From assembly GCF_002443255.2 (NCBI RefSeq), contig NW_019211454.1, forward strand, positions 10,872,248-10,936,247: a stretch of 64,000 bases of DNA, read 5' to 3'. This document shows, piece by piece, positions 33,417 through 46,244 of the stretch. The translations under genes were made by a program, and so were the position numbers. This stretch comes from Varroa destructor (lineage: Eukaryota; Arthropoda; Arachnida; Mesostigmata; Varroidae). Below the pieces are notes generated by a model, which was not told the DNA's origin, did not search any database, and was given only the letters and a program-made list of their open reading frames with translations. Each line of letters starts with the position of its first letter. The first letter of the stretch is position 1.

Positions 33417-35325
33417 ACAAGGCATAACTCCTATTACCTGTCGTATTCTATGCAAGGTTGCGTAAAATCGTTTCAACGCCTATTTGTACATTCATATCCA
33501 GCCTTAAACAATAACGCTAAATCGTATCAGGGTGCATAGTAACCCTTTCCTAAGTCGAAGTGGTTTGCTATTTTCTGATATTAGTTAGGCCAATGGCCAC
33601 GAAGCGGGAATAGGGACTGTCTCATGCCATCCTCAATTCACACGGGCCGCCATGGTGGCTAGACCTGGCGAGCGCAGTACTCATAATGGAGAAGTGTCGA
33701 TCATTCGAGATGTTAGCGCAAGCAGTTGTTGGTAAAGTATGCAACTGACGTTGATCGATATCTTTGGAAACCGCTATCTGGCAAGCGGAATCGTATAAGT
33801 GGCAAGTGTCTGACATGTGGCATATGGAGCGAACAATCAGAGACATATGACAAAAAAATCAGCCACTAAGCGCTTAACTTCTAACTGCCGATGCATTGCA
33901 GACGTTGAGAAAGTGAGGTATTGTTCCTCGGACGTCTGTCATAAAATTACGTTAAGATGTTGGGTACATATTCTTTGAGATCGTCATTTTGTACTACTTC
34001 GCCGTTGGTGCTACTGTATTTCGGTACCGAATGATTTCTGGATTATTTGAAGGACCTCAATCGAATCTTTGTTATTCAAATTGCCAATTCGATATAGGAC
34101 ATAGGGGTTTGCGATGTGGTCACTCAGTGGTTGTCTTATGGAACTTTTGGTGGAATAAGTTACTTTGCCGATAGTTCGATCTCTTCGTTCGTTGCTTGAG
34201 CTTATTTTCTTATATTACTGCCGCTAACCTGTCTGGAGTAGCAATTATTTGCAACGTTTTATATCGTTGCTCTATCCGATTTGTAATATCACAATGCAAT
34301 CATCCGACATTAGAGACTTTACATTGCATCCAGCACGGTGTTTCGATATCCGCAAGAGGATAACGTGATTTCTGATCGTGTCTCGATCTTTCATGTCTAA
34401 TAATAGCTCCACATACAACAGCGTAGTTTTAGTGACAGGTACGCAATGACATTGTGATTGCCTTAGTAGTTGGGTAAAGCATTAGGTAATACACAGTAAT
34501 GACGATGATCAGCTCGGTGCCATATAAACCCAGTAGGTCGACTTTAACTGGTTAGCGTGGACCTGATATACGTTCGTGCTGACCCACAAACGTCAGGCTA
34601 GTGCGCTCCTTTATCCTATTACAAACGCTGTTGATATTTTACAGCATTTTGAGAGTTATCTTTCATCGAAAAGTCGATGCCGACCGTTCGAATGCGATGT
34701 CTAATCTTCCCGGTGCATGTTAGACAGAGAAAAAAACTAAATTTCCCGCTTATACAGCTTTAGGTTTAAAGAGGCTGCAGGTAGAATGGCTGCAAGAGTG
34801 ACTCATTGAGATACTGTTGCGGCCCTTGAACGCAACACATTCTCGGTGACCAAATGAGAAAAGCATGCTTCATCATTCATTGCCCTATGCTACATGAAAA
34901 TGTGTCCCGCACGTCTGCTTCTGCGTATCCATTTCGTTACTATCTGTTTTTACTGTTCAGGTTTAACGGTGAGATCTGTCTCCTGAAGCCAACTACTACT
35001 TGTTATTGAGACAGACCCACGTCCTGAGATGGCCGTAACATTCGAATGATAGTGATAGTATATTGTCTGATGCAACATGCGTGCGCGTAACACACGAACC
35101 TTCTTTGAAGACGTTGATGCGTCCCCTCTTGCGCTTCGATTTTCGTTCGAGAGTAACGAGGCGCTAGTTCGGAACAACGGGTAATGTCATCGGAAAACCG
35201 CGGCGCCGGGCAGATAACTTGCTGCAGCGTCAGGCCAGCTGTAATAATAGGAACTAGCAAGGTAATTGCTGTGAAAAGGAGAAAAAAGCAGCTCTATCAT
35301 TACCGCTTTTTCTTTTTTTATACAG

Positions 35326-35453
35326 GCCTTGCATACTCTTTCCTGTCTCACAAATGTCCTAGCCTCTACTTGCTGTCTACTCAGCCACCGAGGCACGACA
35401 GGCCAACGGAAGGCCAGAGATTCAAAACAGATGAACGAATCTTCATTCAGATG
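35326..35453 (+). CDS. Candidate internal exon, unknown product
   Basis: CTTTTTCTTTTTTTATACAG is an excellent acceptor. From it, in phase 1, the frame reads LAYSFLSHKCPSLYLL, STQPPRHDRPTEGQRF, KTDERIFIQM and ends at an ATG-GTAGGA donor. An alternative reading in phase 0 follows a 64-base mini-intron from AGCAAG-GTAATT (donor 35262), preceded by an ATG frame at 35184 (MSSENRGAGQITCC...); that version stops after 69 residues. The minus strand is also partly open. Family unknown. Confidence 0.2.
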
Positions 35454-35469
35454 GTAGGAAAAGGTCAAA

Positions 35470-38400
35470 GGAGTTAACCGCTATAATATCGGTTGGAGTA
35501 TGATTGTACTAGTTTCAATGCTGTTATTATGTTAGACGGTTTTCAGCGTAACTGAGCTGATTATAAATAGTTCAGTGGTAACACGCGTGCCGCTCCATGG
35601 ACACGTGCTTTGTATGGTCACTTGTTGCTTTCTTTGGCGTTTCAATTGGTAGGATGGTATACGGACGCCGTCTGATCAATGATGTTGTTACTTGCCGTAA
35701 TTATGCATATCGGACGTAAATGTGGGTCCTATGACGTGACACTGTCTACTTGATACGTCAAGTTTTACGCTATCGCAGAAACGAAGTATAGCTGGGCGAT
35801 AAGCGATATGCAGTTTAAGAGATTCGGTTCTACGGTCAAAAGAGCTTTATGTAGTAGAACATTATTAATCATACGCATGAGTGAAGCACTTGTATAATGT
35901 TGGGTAAAGAATCAAAGGCTTTCATGATCAACTTATAAGGTGTTTTGCTGAAGTGCTTTCTTGCATACGAAGTTGGACCCTTATAGTCGTATTTTTATTA
36001 TTATTATTACTGTTGTCAGACTACGGAGTGGACATATTTTGCGAATGTTCCGGTTTGTAACTACTGCCCCTACTAATATCATATTTATATCTACAGATAA
36101 CACAGCTTACCGACATGGTACACAATCACCTAAGATGATCGGTGATGGATGGCGGTCTTTTTCTTTGACTGGTTTATAAGAAACGATATAAGTATCTAAG
36201 TAAGTCGATTTTGTTATTGTCGTGTTTAACGTACGATCTGTAATATGTGTTTTAATGCTTTTGGATGGAACGGTCTCTTATTAGCAAGGATCATGATCCC
36301 AAACTACAGGAAGTTACATTGGCCTGGCATTCGGGCGGACTATTGGAAGGCCGAGCGTATGAAGCTAATATTACCAAACAAGAATAGAGTATGTGTTTCA
36401 GTGCAATTGTTTGGGTTAAAGAAACGAACACACTTAGTTACAAACAAATAAAGGAGTTTTTGTCTAAGCGTGTCTTTTCTATATGCGGTTTAATTCGTAG
36501 AAATATGGACAACGAGAAAGGACTGCATTCACACATAATGTATGTTGTTAATACCGGGTGCTCCTAAGGGGCGATGGTAACACGAAATTTTACAAAGGCA
36601 ATTCATCAGGGATGCTGAACACTATGCACAGAATATAGACGGATGCAATAAAATAACGATCAATCAGAAAGCTCGTCTAATAGAGAGTTTTGTATGAATT
36701 ACCTGTTCTCGTTGTCTTCAAATTATAGTCTATCAGATATTGTAGCAGTGATGAACAGAAGCGTGTCTTGTTCGTTCTGTAAGCATATATTCAAAGGTGC
36801 TTGATTTCTTGCCAAACAGATAAATTCTGTATAGATCAATGGGCAACACTACCTCCGCCGCCATTGCCATCAAGAGTTGATCACATAAACGGGGGTGACG
36901 ACATGTATATCTACGTAGATGCATGCACTTATCCTAGCAGACTGATCAATTCGGTGCTAAATATGGCCTGCACATTAATCGATCTGACCACAGGACTGCT
37001 GGCGGTGTCTTCGTGAGTGTAAGTAAAAATAACTATAACTCGAGTTTTTGTGTGTCATTGGCAATTTTCCAAGTGGACGAATGTTGAAGCAGATGCGACA
37101 AAACTGTGTTGAAGGTTGAGCCGAATCTAAACAAGCGAAAAGTATCTTGTCTTGAGGACGGCTGCGAACTAGATAACCGCGCTATTATTTGATATTTATA
37201 CATTGCTTAGGAATACTTACTTACTGTTCAAGTGTCGTGGACATCCTGTACGTTCTGATCCTGAAACACCATATCAATAGGTCATCGTAACTTCCTTAAG
37301 CTGCATAGCATTTCGAATGCAAGTTTGGACCAGCTTGTCTAAGTGTATTGTACGTGAAAAAAAATAGTTTAATCAAACTTGGGGCAATCAGTACTAATTA
37401 CAGGTATTAGATAGCCACTTTAGCGCTTTTGAAAATGCAATATTTATTTATGGTTTGTATCTTGTTATTTAGCAATCCCGTCCTTATAGACCAAACTGGA
37501 CTACAAACTCGAGCTTTGTGCGTTGTAAAAAGCAAATAAGAACTTAAGTTGTACTTACGGGAATTTATCTATGATACCAATCTTAATTTAACTATGGCAG
37601 ATGGTGTTTTTACTCTATAGGCTGCGATACGACCGATTAGTTTTGCAAACGAAATCACCAGCAGCTTTAAAGAAGGCAAACGGTTTGCGATCGTTTCCAT
37701 CGTCTTTTGCCTTGCACAAATTTTACGCTGTGGTCAACAGGGATGCTACTAATGGTATCAATGGGCATTTGCATATCGGCTATATAGATCAAAGTATATA
37801 TATTTGTTGGGCCAGATGGTTAACTGGCAGCGATCGAACCGCTTGAAGAGTGCAGAGAGTTATCGTTTGAATCCAAGCAGTCTTAGTGGCTATGCTGACG
37901 TTGCGGGTGCTATAGTACGTTTGTCTCATTCAAAATTTGCTTAAAAAATTATGTCTTATAATATAAAGAAGGCCCTAATGATCGACTAGCTTCTATCAGA
38001 TGATATTTTATTAAGGGTTTGGTGTTTGTCTATCTGTTTCCTGGTGACACAGGATTAGGCCACGTGGATGTACATTGGAGGCCAATTGGTTAGGGTAAAA
38101 TGAATCTTAGCTTGCGTGAACATTGCTCGTTACAACTTGGCTGACCCTATGCATATATTATACCATCTGATGGAAACAGTAATCATTGTAACAACTCGAA
38201 AATCACTGAGATTCTATATATTTGAATTATTTACGGCGCGTTCATCGGATCAATACGCAGTTGTCACTCAGCCGTGATGCAAGCGAATAGACGACGAAAT
38301 TTCTGAACATCTAAGTCGATAGATATTTATTGTTATAGGCTGTTCGATACAACCCCGCAGCGTACTTAAACGCCAAACAAACAAAGCTAGACTTTTTGCT

Positions 38401-38849
38401 TTACTACTATTAAGGTTTCTTTTTGAACAGTTTGAAGATGCGTATTATCCAAATATAAACGAGTACCAGCAATTTCAAAAAAAATACTCGATGGAATTTT
38501 TTTTTCGGACGCGGCGACGAGTTTATGCGCTAGTTAAATGATGGCACAGGTTATTTCTCAGCTCTAGTTCACTCAAGTTCACTGGAACTATCCCTCCCAA
38601 CAATGTATATATCTATTTTTGAAAGTTGTCCAGAAGACCTATCAAACGAGATTGAAGAGAACGAACGCCAATGAGACGTTTGTCTAACTTCTAATACTTA
38701 CTGCCGCCATTGCTTGACAGATTTGTATATCTTTTTATGTAGAAATGATTCGTCAGATTAATTTTTTCGGAGTTCAACTATACATCCTTTTTGAAAATTT
38801 ACTACGTTCTGTGTACTAAACTGAAACGATTTGTTTGGTTACAGTATAT
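35470..38849. other. AT-rich non-coding stretch
   Basis: No exon with convincing splice sites. A 69-codon ATG frame at 36245-36451 (MCFNAFGWNGLLLARIM...) looks mildly protein-like but has no support. A degenerate tRNA A-box-like run lies near 35569. Confidence 0.5.
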
Positions 38850-38949
38850 NNNNNNNNNNNNNNNNNNNNNNNNNNNNNNNNNNNNNNNNNNNNNNNNNNN
38901 NNNNNNNNNNNNNNNNNNNNNNNNNNNNNNNNNNNNNNNNNNNNNNNNN
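38850..38949. other. Assembly gap, 100 N
   Basis: Exactly 100 N flanked on both sides by TA repeats, so the missing sequence is probably an unresolved (TA)n tract of unknown length. Confidence 0.99.
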
Positions 38950-41900
38950 TATATATATAATAACCGTTAAATTTGTAAATATGTACGTATCTAGCTTTCG
39001 TTTTTTAGATACTCTTACGCCATTTGTTTTGTTGCTTTAAAAACACTACTTATTTAGCCCTATGTGATTTGTGCACATTGTACTGTGAAAGTCAATGGGC
39101 GGATGATCTACTCAGCCAAGAGATAAGGATAGATCATCACTAGAATCAATCGGGGAAATGCTGAGCGGTCTAACGTAACGCTATGTTTAGGTTGAACGCG
39201 CCTGGTCATCGTTTTTCTACAACTCCGCTGAATAACGCACGCAAAAAATTGCAGTAAGCAACCCAAGAGGAGATTTGCCCTGACTGACCGAAATGGGTCG
39301 TTGGGATCGAGTGTGATTGGTGATCCGCGAAAGCTAAATGTTTTACCATTTAGTGAGCCGAGCAGTAACCAGTGTTGAGCAGACGACGAGTAAACGCCTC
39401 TGGTCAAAACAAGTCCTGCGCAAATAAGAGCGCGTAAGAGCTACGTGTCTTCTGGGAACGCGTGCGTCGACGTTTGGCTTTTAGAATCTGTTCCGTGGGC
39501 AGCAGAGGTTGTATTGTTTATTATACTACTGGGGTCTCTGTTATTAGTACGTGTGTTTCTGCGTGCGAGACCGATGTTATCCTTCGACTAGTAATAGTTA
39601 AGCAACAACGACAACGACAACGGCAACAAGCTGAAAAGAGTGATTTACATGGCAGTAACTGCAGTTTCCGGAAGCAGTTTTATATTTTCGCTTAGCTATA
39701 ACATTTTTTGAAATTATGGCAAAACTTGGACCCGTTAGAGGTACACTACGAAACTAAAAATAAAACACGTGAATACGTCACCATGCTGTAAGGAAAAACG
39801 CCATAAGACGCAATAAGACAATGTCCAGATTTAGCATATGTATGCGTATGCAGAACTGGCCTATGATACTAGCGGCGTATCGGCGATAACCGAAATAAGA
39901 GATTTTAGCTTTATTAAGTACAGCTGATATTCAAAATGACCATTTGCTGCAAATAATCGAGAAAAGTCTTAAATGCCGATCATTTTGATCGCCAGAACCG
40001 CAACGATTTCAAGACTAGCTAAGTTCACCTTGTGGTTCAACTAAACGGTGCTAGTGAGCGTACTCCTCTATTGACTAAGAAAGTTCCAGCTAATATGAAC
40101 ATTTCCAAGATGAGACTAGATGAATGTTGGAGGGCAGAGTAGGTGAAGGTTATGTTACCATAGGAGGGTTTCATGCGTGACCTGAAAAGACTTATGAAAC
40201 CAAGGAAAGATTAGTTTGGCACATTGAGCGAACCAATCTATTGTAGACGAGCGTTAGACCAAAGGGTTTCTGCGTCGCAGACTCCAGACGCCAGGGTCAG
40301 CAATACGGACAATAGCATCCATATTGCGATGTCATAAAGGCGGCCTTTTCAAGGTCTAAATTAATGGTGCAACGACATCGAAAGTTCTCTTTAGAATTTT
40401 ATAAATTCATACACGAAAAGAGAGGCTCGTCACGAGACAACGGCACATGATAACTTGATTGGCTAGCGCACCGCTCAAAGTGGCTTTATGTAAAATACAT
40501 GAAACAGAACAGGCACTGCAACTGTTCCGTGTCGTGTTAAACACACACACGTGAATAAATATCTGAGCGCGATTCCCGAGCGAGATCACGGATATAGGTA
40601 AATATTATTATAAAGAATTACAAGGACCGTTTAACACAATACGAAGCTTAGTTCGTCAGTCAATTTATGTATATTTACGCTACAAAGTCATACTTTTGAC
40701 AATGAATATAGAATATATATAGATAGATAGATATGATTATTAAATTGCGTCAGTCTATTATTTAGACAATGTGGCGATTTTTTTTTGTAGATTTTAAGCC
40801 TATAAACAGGCTCGGCGTATACAGACCTGTATATACACTTGTAGATTCCGTTGATCATCGGCAATACACATACAGATGGTACGACAAGCCGCGTATTCGT
40901 TCGCAAACGGAATAGAAGGGCGTTGATCGAAGGCTGATAAAACGAATACGTGTACCATTTTCGCTTAGGGCACCAGTGGTCCCATTGATGTTTACGGATG
41001 CTTGATCAAAGCCTGAACTATCACTTTCTCTCTACGTGGAACACAAGTGCTCCCTCCGCTTGTTCTGTTCTATTTTTGTTTCATAGGCGACTAGTGAAGT
41101 ATTGTTGAAGTCCGTCAGTATTGTACTCAGCTGGGCAGTGATTTCTATTATTTAGTCCTTTCAGACAAGGTTAGCTTCCAGACTCGTTCTCATGCATGCT
41201 ACGGTAATCACCTTCAAATCTTGCACTTCTTTATGCCGTACATAGAGCAGTATTTCAAATGGTATTTGCAGAAAATGTGTTATAAAAATAATCACCATTC
41301 GTCAGACTGCTAGAGGCACTATTTGGCGTCCTGATGAATGAATAATCTCTGCAAAATTGTTAGCTTGTCATCAGACATACCCATCCAAGTGAAGCTCGTA
41401 GTCGTCTGAAATGTACTATTCTATCATCATATCGAAGTAGCTTTGCTGATTTAATATTTCGCCTATATATACGGGCTGGCTTCTGCTACCGACAAAATGT
41501 ATTAGATAGACTAAAGCAATTGTGTTCCTCGATCATAGAGTATGCCCTATTGTTAATGTTAGCTTGTTATTGTCGCTTACCCTGCGCCTGTGGCCTGAAG
41601 AGCCAGGTGCTCTCGGTAGTTTAGTTCTTCGAAGTATGTAGGTTATCGTAATAGTACGGCGTCTAAGCCCGCTCGAGGTACCACTACCCATCTTTACGAC
41701 GCTTGCTCGGTTCCTGTAAACTGCCTCTTGCGTAGCGATGATACGCTTTTACTGTCCGCTGAAATTTTTCAACGAATTGAAAATGTTTATAAATTTCTAT
41801 GTGTTAACGCCGCCGGCGCGTCATCGCCGTAAAAGACGGACGACGTGGGCGCTGTACCGTTCGTTTATATAGCCTGGCAGATTATTAGTTTCGAGCTTGG

Positions 41901-42643
41901 ACCATGTTTGTGTTGGGTCTGTTTCGTAAACGATTGCCGACGAACAGCGGTACTGTCTGTCGATGTTTTTACCATCTTGCAGTTTAGGAGAGGCATACGC
42001 AATGTAAAAATTGCTTTTTTAATGTCTCCTGTGGAAGAGGAGCACGAGTCTAATGTTTGCTCACCGACCGACCGACTGAATTGTGCAGCTCACCATTGAA
42101 GATAAAAGGAAAAAACACTTCAGCAATGATTAACAACTTTTTCTGAGTGACGTTTTTGAGTTGGGTGACTTAGAGTAAATACAATCTAGATTCATAGATC
42201 TGATTGCCTGGATCTGCTTATTAGTTAAGCGAGACTCCCATCACTAAATAGTGATAATATAACCATTGTTTTTAGCATAAGCTGAAAAATCGTTCTAGGC
42301 ATTAAGAAAGCGTTTGTCAGTCAATGACGGCGAGTCACAGGAAAAACGTATTAACGTAGCTCATATGGTAATGCTATTGGAATTATTTCCTTTGTAAACT
42401 GATAATTATGGTTGATTACTGCATACGATTATTGTTTTTTTCTATAGTTTTACGTTACAAGTTATAAGTTACGTACATCTCGGTCAAAGTAAGCGGATGT
42501 TATTTATAACGTTTCGTGAGGAGCATTACATTTCAGATAGCAATGCTTTCTGTGGGCTCCAAATATAGTTGAGTATCTGTTCTGTATTGATGCATTTACT
42601 TAATGGGTAGATTGCGAATCAATAATTATCGTGTCACATTATA

Positions 42644-42679
42644 TTTTGGCAATACGGAAATACTTCAGTATTGCCAAAA
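42644..42679. other. Perfect 12-bp hairpin
   Basis: TTTTGGCAATAC (42644-42655) pairs exactly with GTATTGCCAAAA (42668-42679) around a 12-base loop. Confidence 0.9.
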
Positions 42680-44004
42680 ACCTTAGATAGCACCTATCCT
42701 ACCACAGGTTCCGTTTTTATTGAAAGATAAACATACTACCAAATATGCTGTTATGAAACATTCGGCGTTCAGTCCGGCCTTCGGAATGGAAAATTCAATC
42801 ACAAATTCGACTTAGGATGCTAAGGGAAACAAATGAGCTTACCAATCCCGAATGAGCTACTACGAGCATCTCCCTGCCCGTTACGTTTATTTTACTTCAC
42901 CAGGATCCTTTCCTGTATACATCTACAGATTGTCTTTATGAGATACGCTGACATATGGCTCCATAGATAAAATTTACTCCCAGTCAAAAAGATACAACGA
43001 GTACAAGAAAATCAACTCTCGGTCGTCTGTAGTAGCCTGGACGTCAATTCATGCTGTACATGGTCGCAGTCACCTGGCCAATTCAATCAGAAGTCATGGT
43101 CCTGAGAATCGGTTTGCCTAAGAGTCTCGTTTCTAGCTTTTAGCCCGAAAAAGTGCTCTGCGGCTCCTTTGTGGCCACAGTTGGCTGGGGTATCGGCACA
43201 GTCGTCGGTTAGGTAAGCTGATGACTGGATTCGTTGATACGAGCTGTTAGTCTAGTGGGACCTAAGCCGACGGCGATCTACATGTGCTATAAGAGCCTCT
43301 CAGAAAGCGACGGGGCAAGCAAGCGAAGAACCCTGTTAGCCGAATGCCAAAGCGAATAATGTAAGATAAACATACATTCTTAACATCAGAACACCTTGCC
43401 GTATAGCAGAAAAACCGCGCAGACCCTCCTATAATAGAGAACTAGCATGAAATGCTGTCAGCTCACTGCTTCAATTGTTCGAGATCTCGAAGACACCAGA
43501 TGTCATATCGAGTATTGTTTCTCAGTACTTCTAATAAGAAGTCTAGTATTGCTGTTTTTTTTTTTTCAATTCAATATTCACATGTTGACTTCGGACTCAG
43601 TAGCGTAAACATTTTGAGCCGATATCGTATCCGCCCATAAAAAAAAAAAAGCAAAGAAAAAAATTTGCTTGCAGTGAGTGATGCTACTCGTTCTACGCGT
43701 TACGTCTATAGGGATAGGCCTACATGAGTGATGGAGACAGATATGGCTTCCAATTGTTTATGCCAACAGGCAATGACACCAAATGATTGCCCAAATGATA
43801 ATCCTTTATTTAAGTGTAACTACAACTCATGCCCCCGTGCCTGTTAAAAGCGATGCTTCATACTGTCCTGTCCTATGTCTCGAAACAAAAAATTAATTCG
43901 GGGCGTCCATGCGGTCCGCCCTCTATTGTGCGTAGGAGACGAGTTCGAGACTATCGGTTGTAGTAGTTATCCTAACCCGATAACTAAGGGGTATTCTGAT
44001 TGTG

Positions 44005-44030
44005 CATTTTCATAGCTCATTTTCATAGCT
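44005..44030. repeat. Exact tandem duplication of 13 bases
   Basis: CATTTTCATAGCT occurs twice with no spacer. Confidence 0.9.
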
Positions 44031-45167
44031 TCCCATAGAAAGAGGGAAGGAGCCACTCGTCAAGTTGATCTCTACATCTTTTGCGTTTTTACGTTGGTAG
44101 GACACTTTATTACATCGTGCTACTTGGATATAGTGCAAATGATGGGGGACAGAACGATCTTTGCGTTCTGACATTTAGCATAGCACGGCAACAGCCCCCT
44201 ATGCTCGTATGTGTGAGTGCTCAGAGTTGGCTGTATGTAGCAGGTTCGATGATCATCAGTCGTTGACATCCTCGACGGCCTAGAGGTCTGACAGTATAAA
44301 ATTGAAGACCAAATGATAGAAAAAGGGAATAAATGCCAATGAGTGTGTAATTCATTATTATTATTGATAGTTCTCTTCTAGCATCACTGCTATATCTATC
44401 ATTATATGACCGTGTTGATGGTCGTTTAGTAGTTAGCGCATAATTGTGCGCTGTCATTTAGTTAGAGAGTGTTTTCATTAGTGCAACGAACAGATGCAAG
44501 ATGATTTCTCCGAATTCGAAAGTATCGCATAGCGACATGAATTTATAGTATGGCGGCTGGACAGATATCGGTCTGCTCATACGGTGAGTTAGCATATAAT
44601 CATGTCACAGGAAGGACGACGTGCTACGAGACATACATTTGAATCGACATCATATTTGTGATTTTATCTGGTAATTGTCCGTGTAAACGCTTCTCATCCG
44701 GTCGTTGGCTGTGTATTTTAAGCCAAACATGAATGATCAATACCTGTTCAATTAAACACCAACCCTTAGCATATGTTTTGCTTAGAAAGCTGAATGCTAA
44801 TTAATAATCCGTTACATAATGGCGGTTTGTTTTCGAACTTCGCTAGATTCGATCGTTTCAATTGGCGTTTTCGAAACTGTGCTACGACAACCTCCGAATG
44901 AGCACTGATGCGTCCGCTCCACCTCCTAAACTATGATAAATTCCCGTCATAATATTTATTAGTATTTATTTTCAAAACAATTCGCTCAGCAATTGTTTAC
45001 TAGACGCGTAAAGTCATATGCATATGCGAGATTCATATACATTATCGCCTGTTGATATTATCTTATCGTCCTTACCACTGCTGTAAATCTTCGGTCATTG
45101 GGACGTTCGCTCGAACGTACTCTACGCTAAACAAACGGTCTGCACCTCCTGTTGCCAATCCTGGCAG

Positions 45168-45299
45168 GAGGATATTTTGCTTGTCCCCTTGACTCGATAG
45201 AAGCCGCCAAGGAGTGTTTCGCTGACGACTTGTCGACAAATCCTGCTCGAGGCTTTAAGCTGTCGCGGCGTTCTGGGATGGGGATATGTTTGCTAATAG
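45168..45299 (+). CDS. Candidate symmetric (phase 1-1) internal exon
   Basis: Acceptor CCTGTTGCCAATCCTGGCAG is followed by GA-GGA-TAT-TTT. The exon reads GYFACPLDSIEAAKECFADD, LSTNPARGFKLSRRSGMGIC, LLI and ends ATA-G before donor GTACTT. It is 132 bases, divisible by three, entering and leaving in phase 1, as exons for extracellular modules often do. Its GC content is clearly above the flanks, and it has three cysteines. It could follow the start exon at 28448 (Met-Ser-Val-Gly), which is speculation. No domain is recognised. Confidence 0.3.
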
Positions 45300-46188
45300 G
45301 TACTTCTGTATGGGTATGGTTTTCCAGCGATATACTCGTTTATCATCCAAGTAGGTTGCGTTCAGTTGAAATTTAGCCGCTAAACGGATCATGCTTGCCC
45401 CTCTCTGCCGTGATTGATATTGCCACTGATAACCACTCCTTCCTAATTATTTACGTTCAATAGGGAGAAGAAGTATTTCAAATAAATAAATCTTCCGAAT
45501 TCTACATCCACTACTGCACTAATTAAGCACTGCAACACGAAACGAAGTGGGTCTGTGCCTGGTTTCAGGCCCGGATGATTTATGCACTTCTTCGAGAGCA
45601 TTAATAGGCAAACCCTAAGGCTAACGATTATTATCGAAGTAATATATGATTTTTGTGCCTGAATAGCTCACGTAGAAGATAAGCCATGTTAGCTGTCATT
45701 GTTGAAGGCTGTCTATCGAGAACGATGTGCGCGTTTTACAGATAGAAGTGATGTATTTGTGTAACTTTCGATAAATATTCGTATAATTCGATAATCGGCT
45801 CTTCGTCTAGCTAAAAATTGAACGTTTACTTCAGTCTGTGAACAACAAACATATATTGGACGTCGATGTTACCAGCAGAATTGTATTTTTCTTCTTCTTC
45901 TTTTTCTCTATCATATTTTAACTTGTGGAACTTAGCGTAACCCGTCATGAAGTAGTGTTGTGTGGCTGATGCTCACTTGATTTACGTTTTCGTTTATCTG
46001 CGTGGTAAACAGTATTGATTAACATAAAATCTGCGAAAACTAGTGATCTGTGTAGATCAATGCGTAAACAGCGTTATGAGTGGTAGCTGATTATTATTCT
46101 ATTATTATCTGATTATTGTTAGCTATCAACGATAACTAGCCTCATTGATACCTTGTTAATATCTGGACGTATTTGCTTTTGCTTGCCT

Positions 46189-46244
46189 CTGTTGACTCTG
46201 GGCCGGTAGATGGTAATGAACCATCTACCGGCCCCGCTGTTGAC
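46189..46244. other. 15-bp perfect hairpin flanked by 8-base direct repeats
   Basis: GGGCCGGTAGATGGT (46200-46214), loop AATGA, ACCATCTACCGGCCC (46220-46234). CTGTTGAC occurs on both sides (46189-46196 and 46237-46244). The layout matches a miniature foldback insertion with an 8-base target-site duplication, though the element itself would be only about 40 bases. Confidence 0.6.

Larger units (their letters stand above)
30892..35180. other. Mostly non-coding; a few ambiguous open frames
   Basis: The plus-strand frame 31357-31830 is open for 157 codons with mixed composition, ending in an Ala-rich stretch made by GCT/GCA repeats. It has no clear splice sites and starts at TTG, so I do not call it. 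The rest, apart from (GCC)n at 32552-32577 and a tRNA-like fragment at 33341-33416, shows nothing. Confidence 0.45.
38950..45167. other. AT-rich non-coding stretch with a few ambiguous frames
   Basis: Frames at 39108-39407 (-) and 41845-42099 (+) are 80-110 codons long with balanced composition but lack clear splice sites or starts. The stretch also holds hairpin 42644-42679 and a 13-base tandem duplication at 44005-44030. Confidence 0.45.

Noticed and set aside
33964..34174. Hydrophobic plus-strand frame (YIFFEIVILYYFAVGATVF ... VVVLWNFWW) faintly like a cation-channel pore region
   Set aside because: The resemblance is limited to aromatic residues. There are no neighbouring channel exons, and it ends at a stop without splice sites.
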